Shown: positions 24,305 to 32,760 of the stretch, piece after piece
Numbering within the stretch: position 1 is the stretch's first letter
Layout of the letters: the number at the start of each line of letters is the position of its first letter
Assembly (NCBI GenBank): GCA_013112725.1
Contig: JABFFZ010000028.1
Location: forward strand, 1-59,872
DNA: 59,872 nucleotides
Reading direction: 5' to 3'
DNA from: Chloroflexota bacterium
Lineage (GTDB): Bacteria > Chloroflexota > Anaerolineae > Promineifilales > Promineifilaceae
Program-made: the position numbers and the translations under genes
Notes under the pieces: generated by a model
Told to the model about the DNA's origin: nothing
The model's database searches: none
The model's input: the letters and a program-made list of their open reading frames with translations, nothing else

Positions 24305-24849
24305 CTAGTTCTCCTTATCTGGTTCCACACAATTAACCGCAAGCAAAGTTAACCCACAGTCACGCACTTTTCGCAGCAGGCCGTGCAATGCCGCCTGATC
24401 GGCCACCGCACCGGTTAACACCGTTTCGCCATCATCATCCGGCACAGCGGGCGCGGGTAATCGCTTCAGTGCGGCGATTGCAGCGCCGCCAGCACCCCTT
24501 TGCCCATCTCTGGGGCGATGGTTTGCATCGCCGCCACCAGGTATGTCAGGAAACGGGCAGGGTCGCTGTCTCCCTCGTCCAGGGACAGCCAGCCAACCGG
24601 TAATCCGTTGCCGGACACCCATTCGCTGACCAGGGTCGTCTTGCCAAACCCGGCGGCGGCAGATATGAGCGTCAGTTTACGCCCAAATCCCTGCTTGTGC
24701 CGCAGCCCGTCGTCGAGCCGTTCACCCAGGCGGGGACGGCGCACAATTGTTGGCCGGGGTGGCGGGATATACAGTTTGGTGGCTAAAATGGGTATTGTCA
24801 TGCCGCTCAATGATAATCCGTACCATTTAGAGTGGTCAATAATAGCCAC
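24305..24849 (-). pseudogene. MalT/LuxR-type ATP-dependent regulator remnant fused to a foreign tail
   Basis: From about 24801 (ATG in the frame starting 24849) the sequence TIPILATKLYIPPPRPTIVR, then LISAAAGFGKTTLVSEW (Walker A) and VGWLSLDEGDSDPARFLTYL, is the N-terminus of a MalT-like STAND regulator, normally about 900 residues. It stops at 24466 after LQSPH. In another frame, down to 24305, the end reads VLTGAVADQAALHGLLRKVR DCGLTLLAV, a short domain unrelated to MalT. So a large deletion has joined two gene ends. No function is likely. Confidence 0.75.
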
Positions 24850-24987
24850 CTGGGAATGGAATCCCCAGGCTGATAGGGGAAGTACTTGCCACCCGCATCT
24901 GCATCACCTACATCGGCAGAAGTGTGCTAAATTTGATGTTGTTGTTTGACCGATAGCAACAACCAAAAAAGGAAGTAAACGAGACCG

Positions 24988-25995
24988 ATGAAAGTAGCTG
25001 TGTTTGCCACCAAGGGGTATGACCGGGAGTCGTTTGTGCAGGTGAACGGCCGTTTTGGGCATGAATTGTCTTTTTATGAGCCGAAGTTGACGCCGGCAAC
25101 GGCCGTACTCGCCGCCGGTTATGAAGCAGTGTGCGTCTTTGTGAATGACCAGGTGAATCGGGAAACGATCACGCAACTGGCCGCGGGCGGTACGCGCATC
25201 ATTGCCACCCGCTCGGCGGGGTATAACCAGATTGATTTGCAGGCGGCGGAAGAAATGGGCATCAGCGTAGTACGTGTGCCCGCCTACTCCCCCAACGCCA
25301 TTTCTGAATTCACCGTCGGCCTCATTCTCACCCTGGGGCGGCAAATTCACCGCGCCTATAACCGGGTGCGGGACAATAACTTTGAACTGGATGGTTTGCA
25401 GGGGTTTGAGATTCACGGCAAGACGATTGGTGTTTTTGGCACGGGGCGGATTGGCACGGCCGTGCTGCGCAATCTTTCCGGCTTTGGCGCCAACTTACTA
25501 GCCTACGACCTGTACCGTAACCCCGAAGCCGAAAAGCTGGCCCGCTACATAGGTGATCCCGTAGAATTGGCCCGCCAATGCGACATCATCACCCTGCACC
25601 TGCCGTTGACGCCCCAAACCCATCATCTCATCAGTGCCCGCACGATTCCACTGTTGAAGGATGGCGTTTTTATCATCAATACCAGCCGCGGCGCTTTATT
25701 GGATACGGCGGCGGTGATCGAGGGATTAAAGTCAGGCAAAATCGGCTATCTGGCGATTGATGTCTATGAGGTAGAGGGGGACTTGTTCTTTCAAGATTTA
25801 TCCAACGAGGTGGTAACGGATGATGTCTTTTCTCGCTTGCTGACCTTTCCCAACGTGCTGGTGACGGGGCATCAGGCGTTTTTGACGGACCGCGCCCTGC
25901 GCAACATCGCCGAAACCACACTGCAAAACCTGACCGATTTAACCGAGACGGGCCATTGCGAAAATTTGGTGCTGTTCCAGTATGTTACCGGTTAG
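24988..25995 (+). CDS. ldhA: D-lactate dehydrogenase (2-hydroxyacid dehydrogenase family)
   Basis: NADH-dependent, reduces pyruvate to D-lactate in fermentation. 335 residues. Seen: IIATRSAGYNQIDL (catalytic-site region), the nucleotide-binding KTIGVFGTGRIGTAVL, HLPLTPQTHHLI, IINTSRGALLDTAA, and the catalytic histidine in VTGHQAFLT; the LFFQDLSN insertion is typical of the D-LDH branch. GGAAG 10 bases before ATG 24988 supports the start. It stands alone between the MalT remnant and the hydrolase. Confidence 0.92.
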   Translation: MKVAVFATKGYDRESFVQVNGRFGHELSFYEPKLTPATAVLAAGYEAVCVFVNDQVNRETITQLAAGGTRIIATRSAGYNQIDLQAAEEMGISVVRVPAYSPNAISEFTVGLILTLGRQIHRAYNRVRDNNFELDGLQGFEIHGKTIGVFGTGRIGTAVLRNLSGFGANLLAYDLYRNPEAEKLARYIGDPVELARQCDIITLHLPLTPQTHHLISARTIPLLKDGVFIINTSRGALLDTAAVIEGLKSGKIGYLAIDVYEVEGDLFFQDLSNEVVTDDVFSRLLTFPNVLVTGHQAFLTDRALRNIAETTLQNLTDLTETGHCENLVLFQYVTG

Positions 25996-26055
25996 GGAGA
26001 AGAACCGAGCCGAAAATGAACAGTTTTTGGCCTGTCAGGGAAACGGCCGTTGCCC

Positions 26056-26061
26056 TATACT
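26056..26061 (+). promoter_or_regulatory. -10 box (TATACT) with possible leaderless start
   Basis: TATACT lies 9 bases before the ATG at 26071, with no Shine-Dalgarno between, so transcription would begin at or next to the start codon. An ACGGCCGT copy (26043) lies in the spacer. Confidence 0.45.
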
Positions 26062-26070
26062 GCTTACACC

Positions 26071-26871
26071 ATGAATCAACACATCCACGTTAACGGTAGC
26101 CGTCTTTATTATGAAACGGTCGGTTTCGGCCAGGCAGTTGTCCTCCTTCACGGCTTTACCCTGGATACGCGCATGTGGGATGACCAGTTTTGGCCCCTGG
26201 CGCAGCAGTTCCGGGTCATCCGCTACGATATGCGCGGCTTTGGCCGGTTAGATGTGCCCACTGGCGAACCGTATTCGCACGTGGCCGATCTGGCCGAGCT
26301 GCTAGACAGCCTGGGGATTGTGCAGGTACACCTGGTGGGGCTGTCCAAAGGAGGCGCAGTGGCAATTGATTTTGCCCTTACGCATCCGGGCCGCGTCTTG
26401 TCGCTGGTTTTGGTTGATACGGTGTTGGGCGGTTTTGACTGGTCGGCCGAAGGGTCGGCGCGGGATGGGCTGGTGTGGCAGCGGGCGCGGGAAGGGGGCG
26501 TTGTAGCGGCCAAAGAGTCGTGGCTGACCCACCCGCTCTTTGCCCCGGCCATGCGCCAGCCGGCTGTGGCCGCCCGCCTGAAACAAATGATTGGCGACTA
26601 TTCCGGCTGGCACTTTGTGAATGATAACCCGGAGATGGGATTGGCACGGCCGTCCGCCTCCCGCTTAAGCGAGTTGGCCATACCGGTGCTGGCTATAGTG
26701 GGTGAACTGGATTTGCCCGATTTCCAGCGCATCACCAATTTCATCAGCGAGCAGGTTCCCCAGGCGCGCCGGGTCGTTATGCCTGGCGTGGGCCACATGG
26801 CAAACATGGAAGCGCCGGAAGCGGTGTTAAAGCTGATTAGCGCCTTTTATGAAGAAGTTCAACTTCTCTAA
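26071..26871 (+). CDS. Alpha/beta-fold hydrolase
   Basis: A cytosolic hydrolase of about 267 residues. Seen: [17 protein letters not shown] (oxyanion HG), the nucleophile elbow [10 protein letters not shown] (Ser; Gly-Leu-Ser-Lys-Gly), the acid in VGELDLPD, and the histidine in [13 protein letters not shown]. The order matches the 3-oxoadipate enol-lactonase/BioH-like group. Substrate unknown. ATG 26071 is chosen because it lies right after a -10 box; the frame is open to 26050. The last six codons (E-E-V-Q-L-L) and the stop come from a hairpin repeat. Confidence 0.88.
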   Translation: MNQHIHVNGSRLYYETVGFGQAVVLLHGFTLDTRMWDDQFWPLAQQFRVIRYDMRGFGRLDVPTGEPYSHVADLAELLDSLGIVQVHLVGLSKGGAVAIDFALTHPGRVLSLVLVDTVLGGFDWSAEGSARDGLVWQRAREGGVVAAKESWLTHPLFAPAMRQPAVAARLKQMIGDYSGWHFVNDNPEMGLARPSASRLSELAIPVLAIVGELDLPDFQRITNFISEQVPQARRVVMPGVGHMANMEAPEAVLKLISAFYEEVQLL

Positions 26872-26886
26872 AGAAGTTGAACTTCT
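26853..26886. repeat. AGAAGTTCAACTTCT hairpin at the hydrolase stop
   Basis: 15-base arms at 26853-26867 and 26872-26886, with the TAA stop of the hydrolase in the loop. A near-identical hairpin is at 34494-34527. Confidence 0.9.
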
Positions 26887-26895
26887 ATAGTAAGT

Positions 26896-26978
26896 GTTCA
26901 GTCCCTCAAGAGACCTGACAGGTTTTTGGCCTGCAAAGTTTCAAGTTGAACTGATAAAAAACCTGTCAGGTCTGAACG
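26896..26978. repeat. GTTCAG/AGACCTGACAGG long palindromic repeat
   Basis: GTTCAG then AGACCTGACAGGTTTTT (26911-26927) is mirrored by AAAAAACCTGTCAGGTCT (26956-26973) and CTGAACG, around a 28-base centre. It is the fullest copy of the family; others are at 6900, 23180 and 35000. Confidence 0.85.
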
Positions 26979-27001
26979 GTTACCTTCTATACCCCGGTCG
27001 C

Positions 27002-27586
27002 TTAAAAGTCCCCCTCTTTCACATAGGGCACGCTCCACAAGATGACGGAGAGCGTTACCGCTTTGAACCAGGCCTGGTGCATCTTGTCCACCTCGTCGGC
27101 GCTGTGCCCTTTGGCCGCCAGAAACTGGCGAATGGTAGCGGTGATGGGGTAAATGAAGGCGACCATGTAGCGAAAGTGGATGATGGGCACGGAACGGGCG
27201 CCGTCGGTCTGGTTTTTCTTTGCCCGGTGGTGACGCAGGGCGATCTCGTGCTGGTAGTTGAGCCAGTCCTGGTCATACGGCCGTCGGCACAAATCGGCGA
27301 TCCATTGCCCAAAGCGCGCCCGTACTGCCCCCAGGTAATCGGTGAGGGCGTTACCCTGCCCATCGGTAAAGTACTGCACCAGATGGGGGTGGGAACCGAC
27401 AAAGCCGTACCACAGGTCAAGAATGGCGTCGGTCTGGCCGGCCAGCACCTCACCGGCCATCCGCAGATAATGTTCGTCCTCTGTGCCAAATAGTACAGTG
27501 GCCCTGAGCTTTTCAAAGTCATCTAAAGAGATAGGGGAGGGAGCAACGGCCGTTGTCCCATAGGTATATCCAGCAATTTCACTCAT
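27002..27586 (-). CDS. Protoglobin (globin-fold haem protein)
   Basis: A haem-binding sensor-globin relative that binds O2, CO or NO. The 194-residue chain matches the single-domain protoglobins first described in Methanosarcina: FLxSHPHLVQYF, the WLNYQHEIALRHHRAKKNQTD block with the proximal histidine (about residue 119-120), and the VPIIHFRYMVAFIYPITATI helix. There is no attached signalling domain, so it acts alone, for instance in NO detoxification or gas binding. It follows the DUF2024 gene by 20 bases with its own GGAGG. Both are probably controlled by the MarR protein encoded upstream. Confidence 0.93.
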   Translation of the reverse strand: MSEIAGYTYGTTAVAPSPISLDDFEKLRATVLFGTEDEHYLRMAGEVLAGQTDAILDLWYGFVGSHPHLVQYFTDGQGNALTDYLGAVRARFGQWIADLCRRPYDQDWLNYQHEIALRHHRAKKNQTDGARSVPIIHFRYMVAFIYPITATIRQFLAAKGHSADEVDKMHQAWFKAVTLSVILWSVPYVKEGDF

Positions 27587-27606
27587 TATAAACCTCCATT
27601 ATCATT

Positions 27607-27879
27607 TCAGGCGATGGCGGGCGGACACCCTTCCATAGCTACAATAAAATACCCTTGCCGGGCTATGGCCTGGGCTGCCTCTGGCGTGGCCTGCTCCACG
27701 TGGCAAAAGCGGCAGCGTTCGGCCGTGACCTGGCTATCGGTTACCCCGACTGCGGCCAGGTATACCTGGCCATAGGCCAGGGCCGTTTCCGGCGCGGTGC
27801 CGGTGGGAACCAACACATCAAAATGCATCAACTGCCCATCTGGGCGGGTAACGTAGGTGTCAAACACTTCACATTTCAT
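27607..27879 (-). CDS. DUF2024 family protein
   Basis: A 90-residue cytosolic protein: KCEVFDTYVTRPDGQLMHFD, VLVPTGTAPETALAYGQ and the conserved RCRFCHVEQA (C-x2-C-H, about residues 56-60) mark DUF2024. The C-x2-C-H could hold a metal. The function is not known. The gene is first in a two-gene unit with the protoglobin; AAGGAG precedes ATG 27879. Its promoter overlaps a copy of the 13-base palindrome also found at the marR start, so it is probably under MarR control. Confidence 0.85.
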   Translation of the reverse strand: MKCEVFDTYVTRPDGQLMHFDVLVPTGTAPETALAYGQVYLAAVGVTDSQVTAERCRFCHVEQATPEAAQAIARQGYFIVAMEGCPPAIA

Positions 27880-27900
27880 AAGCGGTCTCCTTTTAATTAT

Positions 27901-27918
27901 TCAGGAATCCTAATTATA
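27901..27918 (-). promoter_or_regulatory. Operator and -10 for the DUF2024-protoglobin unit
   Basis: TATAAT (complement of 27913-27918) is overlapped and followed by TTAGGATTCCTGA (complement of 27901-27913). The latter matches the perfect palindrome core TTAGGATTCCTAA at 28556-28568 at 12 of 13 positions. The gene starts at 27879. Confidence 0.7.
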
Positions 27919-27931
27919 AACTCCAAAAAAA

Positions 27932-28552
27932 TTATCCGGTAGCCTCAGCCTCATGCTCCGGGCAGTGGACGCGCAGGTTGTGGATGGCCAGGGGCTGGTC
28001 TAGCAGGCGGCAATAGTAGGGTTGCGAACCATTTGCTACCCGCTGGAAGTGGCGGCAGGTGGTACACATCTGTTGCAAGGGGATAAAGCCGTTTTGTTGC
28101 AGCGAGGCCATCAGCAGCAGCAGGGATTCTAATACCGTGCCCTGGTGAGGCAGGGTTTCGACAAACGCCTGTATCTGATTGGCGAACAGGGCCAGCCTTT
28201 CAGCCATTTGCGTTCCGGTCGGGGTGAGGGAGAGGATGTGGCGGCGGGCGTCTTCGGGAGACGGCCGTTTCTCCAGATACGCTTTCTGGTTCAGCACCCG
28301 TACCGCATCGCTAACCGTCGCTTCCGTCAATTCCAGGTAGCGGGCGATGGTGGAGACGGCGTGAAGCTGGGGTTGGAAGCGCAGGGCAATCAGAATTTGC
28401 ATTTGCAGCGGGCTGAGGTCGGTTTCTTTGTTTTGTTCCCACCAGTGAATGCGAAAGAGATGAGAGAGCCGCTCCAGCGAAAAGACAATTTTGCTGGCAG
28501 TGTCTTCCTGATGGGCTGTGGGATCAAGAACAAAGTAGGGCAGATCGCTCAT
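27932..28552 (-). CDS. MarR-type regulator with C-terminal four-cysteine motif
   Basis: Residues about 25-135 form a MarR winged helix (LSPLQMQILIALRF, YLELTEATVSDAVRVLNQKA, PEDARRHILSLTPTG). The C-terminal extension holds C163-x2-C166, C181 and C197 (QMCTTCRHFQ ... YYCRLL ... RVHCPEH), suited to a zinc or Fe-S site. The 206-residue length is about 60 beyond a plain MarR. It starts at ATG 28552, 3 bases from a perfect palindrome, so it most likely represses itself. The same palindrome lies at the DUF2024-protoglobin promoter. A cluster that senses NO or O2, controlling a haem protein, is a reasonable inference. Confidence 0.88.
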   Translation of the reverse strand: MSDLPYFVLDPTAHQEDTASKIVFSLERLSHLFRIHWWEQNKETDLSPLQMQILIALRFQPQLHAVSTIARYLELTEATVSDAVRVLNQKAYLEKRPSPEDARRHILSLTPTGTQMAERLALFANQIQAFVETLPHQGTVLESLLLLMASLQQNGFIPLQQMCTTCRHFQRVANGSQPYYCRLLDQPLAIHNLRVHCPEHEAEATG

Positions 28553-28555
28553 TTA

Positions 28556-28568
28556 TTAGGATTCCTAA
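28556..28568. promoter_or_regulatory. MarR operator, palindrome TTAGGATTCCTAA
   Basis: A near-perfect 13-base palindrome 3 bases upstream of the marR ATG; the second site is at 27901-27913. With TATCCT about 4 bases further up (complement of 28572-28577) as -10, transcription would begin inside the operator, close to the ATG. Confidence 0.75.
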
Positions 28569-28623
28569 ATATAGGATAGCCGGGAATCAGAATGATGTCA
28601 AGGGTCAGGGTGTTACCTCAGGA

Positions 28624-28792
28624 ATTCTCAATTTGCCCGGCGGCGGCAGATCAATCTGCACCTACAAAAGGCAAAGTCGGCCTTCACCGACTGGCGCCCA
28701 GCCCACGCAGTGCCTGCCCTGAACCTGTTGAAGGGTGGGCTTTGCTCGCTGTAGGCGCGATTTTAATCGCTGGCTCTTGGTAAATTGAGAAT
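28624..28792. repeat. MITE-like element with inverted ends (copy A)
   Basis: Inverted ends ATTCTCAATTT (28624-28634) and AAATTGAGAAT (28782-28792) bound 169 bases without a gene. Inside are GCAGATCAATCTGC, AAGGCAAAGTCGGC / GCCGACT-type stems, a CCCTGAACCTGTTGAAGGG palindrome (28717-28735) and GCGATTTTAATCGC. The inner parts recur at 48638-48744. The right end runs into the kinase-fusion gene and supplies its last about ten codons and stop. Confidence 0.75.
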
Positions 28793-31700
28793 TGCTAGTG
28801 TTACCTGTTCCAACTGCGCAGCGACCTGGCGCATACTGGCTAACCGCTGGCTGCGGTCACGAACGAGAATTTGTTGTAGCAAATGGGCTAGGGGAGCAGG
28901 AATATCTGGCTGATCGGTGTAGATGTCTGGCAGGGGGGCATGGAGTACGGCCGTGACCGTCGCCGCAAATGGTTCCTGAGCAAACGGATTACGACCGGTG
29001 AGCATCTCATATAGCATCACGCCAAACGACCAGGTGTCGGCGCGGGCATCCAACCCTTCGCCCAGGTATGCTTCCGGGGCCATGTAGGCAACCGTGCCCA
29101 TCGTCGTCCCTTGTTGGGTCAGGCGGGTGTACCCCTGCCCCAGCCGGGCAATGCCAAAGTCGGTCAGGCGCGGCGTGCCGTCGGCGGCCAGAAGGACATT
29201 GGCCGGTTTCAGATCGCGGTGAATGATGCCGAGGTGATGGGTGCGAGCCAAGGCGTCGGCTAGTTCCAAGGCAATGGCTATGGCTTGTGGACGCGGTAAT
29301 CCTTCCCCACCGGCCAGCAACTCTTGTAACGAGCCGCCGGGCAAGTATTCCATGACAATCGTCAACTGCTCATCTGCCTCAAAAGTATCAATCAACCGGA
29401 CGATATTGGGGTGGTTGAGGTGGCGCAGCGCTTCCGCCTCGCGCTGGAAACGGGCCAGATGGTTGCTCCCCGCCGTTAACAGGTGGGGCAACAGCCGCTT
29501 CACGGCCACTGTCTGGCCGGTCTGTCCGTCAATGGCCCGGTACACTTCCCCCATGCCGCCGCGGGCGATGAGTTGTGGACTGTGGTAACGGCCGTCGGCC
29601 ACTAATGGTAAACTGGCAGAAAGGGGGGATGGCGTGTCAGGGGGCGCAGTTACGGCCGTTGCCCTCATTACCCTCATTAGCGGTATGGCCGTGGGGGATG
29701 TTTCCCTGACCATCGCCAGCACCTCATCCAATGATAAAGCGGTTTGCACAAGAGCCGCTTCCTCTGTCATGTTTGCCAGCGCCTCGTTTGCCCGCAGGCG
29801 TTGTGGTTCCGTTGTTTGCGGCTGATCGCGCAAAAAAGCCAGCGCCACGTGGCCGCGGGCCACATCGCCCACCTTGACCAGCAGGCAGGCAATCTCCAGC
29901 AAACTATCAAGCACAGCCGGGATTTCTTCAATTTGGGCGGCCAACATCAGCGCCAGGCGAAACTCTTGCAGCGCCGCCTGCTCCTCTTCCAGCCCGGTGG
30001 CAATTTGCCCCAGCCGGTAATGCCCATCAGCCGCCCCTGATAAAAAGCCAATTTCCTGGCTGATCTGGATCGCCTGTTCACAGAAGCGGCGGGCTTCGGC
30101 CGTTTGTCCCAATTGCCGGTTCAATTCACCCAGGGTCAGCGCCGCCTGAATAGCGCCATACTGATCGCCCAATTCCTCATAAATGGTTTGCGCCCGACGG
30201 CCGTAATCCAACGCCAGCTCATACAACCTCAACTCCCGGCAACTCAGGCTCAGGCCGGTCAGCAGATGGGCCACGGTCTGCCGGTCGCCAGCCAGTTCGG
30301 CTAAGGACAATCCTTCCTGGCAAAAGGCACGGCATTGTTCATAGTCGGCAACCATAAAAGCCACCCCACCCAATTCCAGCAGCGCCACCGCCTGCCCTTG
30401 CCGGTTGCCCGTTTCCCGGCGCAGCGCCAGCCCTTCCTGGAGCCATTGCCGCGCCTGTTCCAGATTACCCTGCACCCGCGCCGTGCCCCCCAACTGCCCC
30501 AGAACATAGGCCATCTCATCCCGTTCGTGCAGTCCGTGTAAAATTTCCAGACTGGCCTGTAACCGTTCTTGTGCCGCCGCATAGCGAGACAAAAACGAGA
30601 GAAAGCGACCTTCGCGGGCCATGATCCGCGCATAAACCAGGCGGGCCTGGAGATCCTGATCGGCAAATGATTGCAGAGCCAGCCGCGCCGCGCCAAAATT
30701 GTCGGCCGCTTCCTGAAATCGGCTGCGAATAGCCAGAAAATGATAATAACCATCCGTAGCTGCCGCCAGCCCATTCACGTCGGGTTGTCCCGTTAACCAG
30801 TGCCAGGCGGCCTGGACGTTCTGCGCTTCCTGTTCAATCAGCAATAAAGCGGCCGCCTGCTCTTCTCCCTGCAATTGTCTGGCTTTTTGGGCTAACAGAT
30901 TGGCGTAATAATGGGCGTGTCGGGATTGTAAAACCTGAGTTTGGCCTGTTTGTTTCACTTTCTCCCAACCAAACTGTCGCGACAGATCGTGCAGGCGATA
31001 AAGCTCTCCGCTGCGCCCTACCAGCGATTTGTCTACCAATGCCGACAGCAACGGCCGTGTGGCCCCCGCCACCTGTGCCGCCGCCGCCGTAAAGCTGCCG
31101 CGAAAGACGGAAAGAGCGGCAAAAAGCTGTTGTTCGGCCGGGTTGAGCAGCCCCCAGGAGTAATCGAATACGGCGCGCACACTGCGTTGGCGGGTGGGGA
31201 TATCGCGGTAGGTGGAGGCCAAAAAATCCAGGTTGTGGGCGATGGCCTCAGCAATTTCGGCGCAGGAGAAGTGGCGGATGTTGGCCGCAGCCAGTTCCAG
31301 CGCCAGGGGCATACCGGCGGTTAGCTGGCAGATGCGGATGATGTGGGGCACGGCCGTGTCGTCATCGGCCAAAAAGTCATGCCGGGCGGCGCGGGCACGG
31401 TTGAGGAAAAGTTGAACGGCGCTGTAGGTTGTCAGGTCGGTCTGTGGTGTGGGTGTGGCGACGGCCGATGATGTGGCCGGAAAATCCAGCCCATCCAGCG
31501 TGACGCACCATTCCCACTGTACATGCAACCGTTCGCGAGAGGTGAGCAGCAGTTTGAGGTGGGTCGCCTGTTGCAGTAAGGTGGTCAACCAAAGGGCGCT
31601 GCCTAGTAGTTGCTCGAAGTTGTCCAGTACCAGCAGCAGTTCCCGTTCGTGCAGGTGGGCCAGCAGTTGGGCGGCCGGTTCCTGGCTGCCGCTAAATGAG

Positions 31701-32716
31701 AAGCCGATGGATTGGGCAACGGCCGTGACCAACCCTGTCAACGTTTCCACCCCTTCCAGCGACACAAAGTAGACGCCATGCAAAAAGAGGCTACGCTGGC
31801 TGGCCTGCGTTGCCGCTTGTAGCGCCAGCCGCGTTTTGCCAATGCCTCCTGCGCCCAGTAGGGTGACCAGACGACATTCCGGACGCAGCAGCAGCGCTGA
31901 AATTTCGGCCAGCTCGGCGGCGCGGCCAACAAAGGGGGTGGGCTGCGGCGGCAGGTTGTGGCGCGGTTCCTCGCCGGCTGCTCTGATCCGCTGGTAAAGC
32001 GCGGTGGTCTCGGCCGAGGGGGAAACCCCCAACTCTTTGGCCAATACCCGGCGGCAGGTTTCGTATTGGGCCAGGGCGGCTACCCGCTGCCCGCTGTGGG
32101 TCAATGCCTGCATCAGTTGGCGGTAGGCGGCCTCGCGCCAGGGGTCGAGGGCCAGCAGGCGGGTGGCGGCGTCTATGGCCCGGCCGTATTCGCCCCTTTC
32201 CAGGTGATGTCCGGTGACGGTGTGCAGGGCGTGCAGGGCCAGTTCGCGGTAGCGGACGCGCTGCGCCAGCAGCCACTCTTCAAATTCTGGGGCGTCGCGC
32301 ACGTAAAAGCCAGCTAGAAAGTCGCCCTGGTAAAGGGCGGTAGCCTGCTGCAAGGCGGCCATGCGGGTGGGTAAGGTGGCGTCGCGGGCGCGGTGCAGGT
32401 GGTTTTCAAATTGGGCGGTGTCTAGGGTGTGGGGCACGGCCGTATTGAACTGCACGGCGTCGCGGGTGATGAGCAAATAGGGTTCCAGCAGTTTGCGCAG
32501 GTTAGAAAGGGTCTGGCGCAGGTTGTTTTTGGCGTCGGCGTCGGCCATTTCGCCCCAGAGCAGGGCGACCAGGGTATCGCGGCTGTGTGGCCGTCCGGTA
32601 ACGGCCAGGTAAGCCAGCAAAGCGGGCGCTTTGGTGGAGACAAAACCGCCGATGGGGGCGCCACCCAGGCGAATGTCTGGGCTGCCAAATAAGTGGATGT
32701 CGAGAACGGCCGTCAT
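28763..32716 (-). CDS. SARP-STAND-TPR regulator fused to Ser/Thr protein kinase
   Basis: A 1317-residue multidomain protein. Residues 1-95: winged helix of a SARP/AfsR-type regulator (GGFVSTKAPALLAYLAV, NNLRQTLSNLRKLL). 96-245: bacterial transcriptional activation domain (YQGDFLAGFYVRDAPEFEEW). About 255-560: STAND NTPase with Walker A GAGGIGKTR (288-296) and Walker B LLLVLDNFEQ (about 360-369). About 560-960: TPR-like helical repeats. 1044-1317: complete Hanks-type kinase (Gly loop IARGGMGEVY, Lys 1073, HRDLKPAN with Asp 1168, DFG Asp 1186, AYMAPE). No membrane segment, so cytosolic. The last about ten residues are encoded by a MITE-like repeat. The target genes are unknown; DUF4058 lies just upstream. 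Confidence 0.92.
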   Translation of the reverse strand: MTAVLDIHLFGSPDIRLGGAPIGGFVSTKAPALLAYLAVTGRPHSRDTLVALLWGEMADADAKNNLRQTLSNLRKLLEPYLLITRDAVQFNTAVPHTLDTAQFENHLHRARDATLPTRMAALQQATALYQGDFLAGFYVRDAPEFEEWLLAQRVRYRELALHALHTVTGHHLERGEYGRAIDAATRLLALDPWREAAYRQLMQALTHSGQRVAALAQYETCRRVLAKELGVSPSAETTALYQRIRAAGEEPRHNLPPQPTPFVGRAAELAEISALLLRPECRLVTLLGAGGIGKTRLALQAATQASQRSLFLHGVYFVSLEGVETLTGLVTAVAQSIGFSFSGSQEPAAQLLAHLHERELLLVLDNFEQLLGSALWLTTLLQQATHLKLLLTSRERLHVQWEWCVTLDGLDFPATSSAVATPTPQTDLTTYSAVQLFLNRARAARHDFLADDDTAVPHIIRICQLTAGMPLALELAAANIRHFSCAEIAEAIAHNLDFLASTYRDIPTRQRSVRAVFDYSWGLLNPAEQQLFAALSVFRGSFTAAAAQVAGATRPLLSALVDKSLVGRSGELYRLHDLSRQFGWEKVKQTGQTQVLQSRHAHYYANLLAQKARQLQGEEQAAALLLIEQEAQNVQAAWHWLTGQPDVNGLAAATDGYYHFLAIRSRFQEAADNFGAARLALQSFADQDLQARLVYARIMAREGRFLSFLSRYAAAQERLQASLEILHGLHERDEMAYVLGQLGGTARVQGNLEQARQWLQEGLALRRETGNRQGQAVALLELGGVAFMVADYEQCRAFCQEGLSLAELAGDRQTVAHLLTGLSLSCRELRLYELALDYGRRAQTIYEELGDQYGAIQAALTLGELNRQLGQTAEARRFCEQAIQISQEIGFLSGAADGHYRLGQIATGLEEEQAALQEFRLALMLAAQIEEIPAVLDSLLEIACLLVKVGDVARGHVALAFLRDQPQTTEPQRLRANEALANMTEEAALVQTALSLDEVLAMVRETSPTAIPLMRVMRATAVTAPPDTPSPLSASLPLVADGRYHSPQLIARGGMGEVYRAIDGQTGQTVAVKRLLPHLLTAGSNHLARFQREAEALRHLNHPNIVRLIDTFEADEQLTIVMEYLPGGSLQELLAGGEGLPRPQAIAIALELADALARTHHLGIIHRDLKPANVLLAADGTPRLTDFGIARLGQGYTRLTQQGTTMGTVAYMAPEAYLGEGLDARADTWSFGVMLYEMLTGRNPFAQEPFAATVTAVLHAPLPDIYTDQPDIPAPLAHLLQQILVRDRSQRLASMRQVAAQLEQVTLAILNLPRASD

Positions 32717-32726
32717 GGTGTGATGG

Positions 32727-32760
32727 AGACCCTAAGGGTTTTGCGAAACCCTTAGGGTCT
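32727..32760. repeat. AGACCCTAAGGGTTT hairpin at the DUF4058 stop
   Basis: 15-base arms 32727-32741 and 32746-32760. It encodes the last about eight residues of the DUF4058 protein (..T-L-R-V-S-Q-N-P) and its TAG stop. Confidence 0.9.

Noticed and set aside
24904..25416. 170-residue open frame opposite ldhA
   Set aside because: It is antisense to a clearly functional gene and has no recognisable motif; high-GC antisense frames are common here.
28592..28783. 63-residue open frame on the plus strand
   Set aside because: It is wholly inside the MITE-like repeat and has no ribosome site or protein-like composition.
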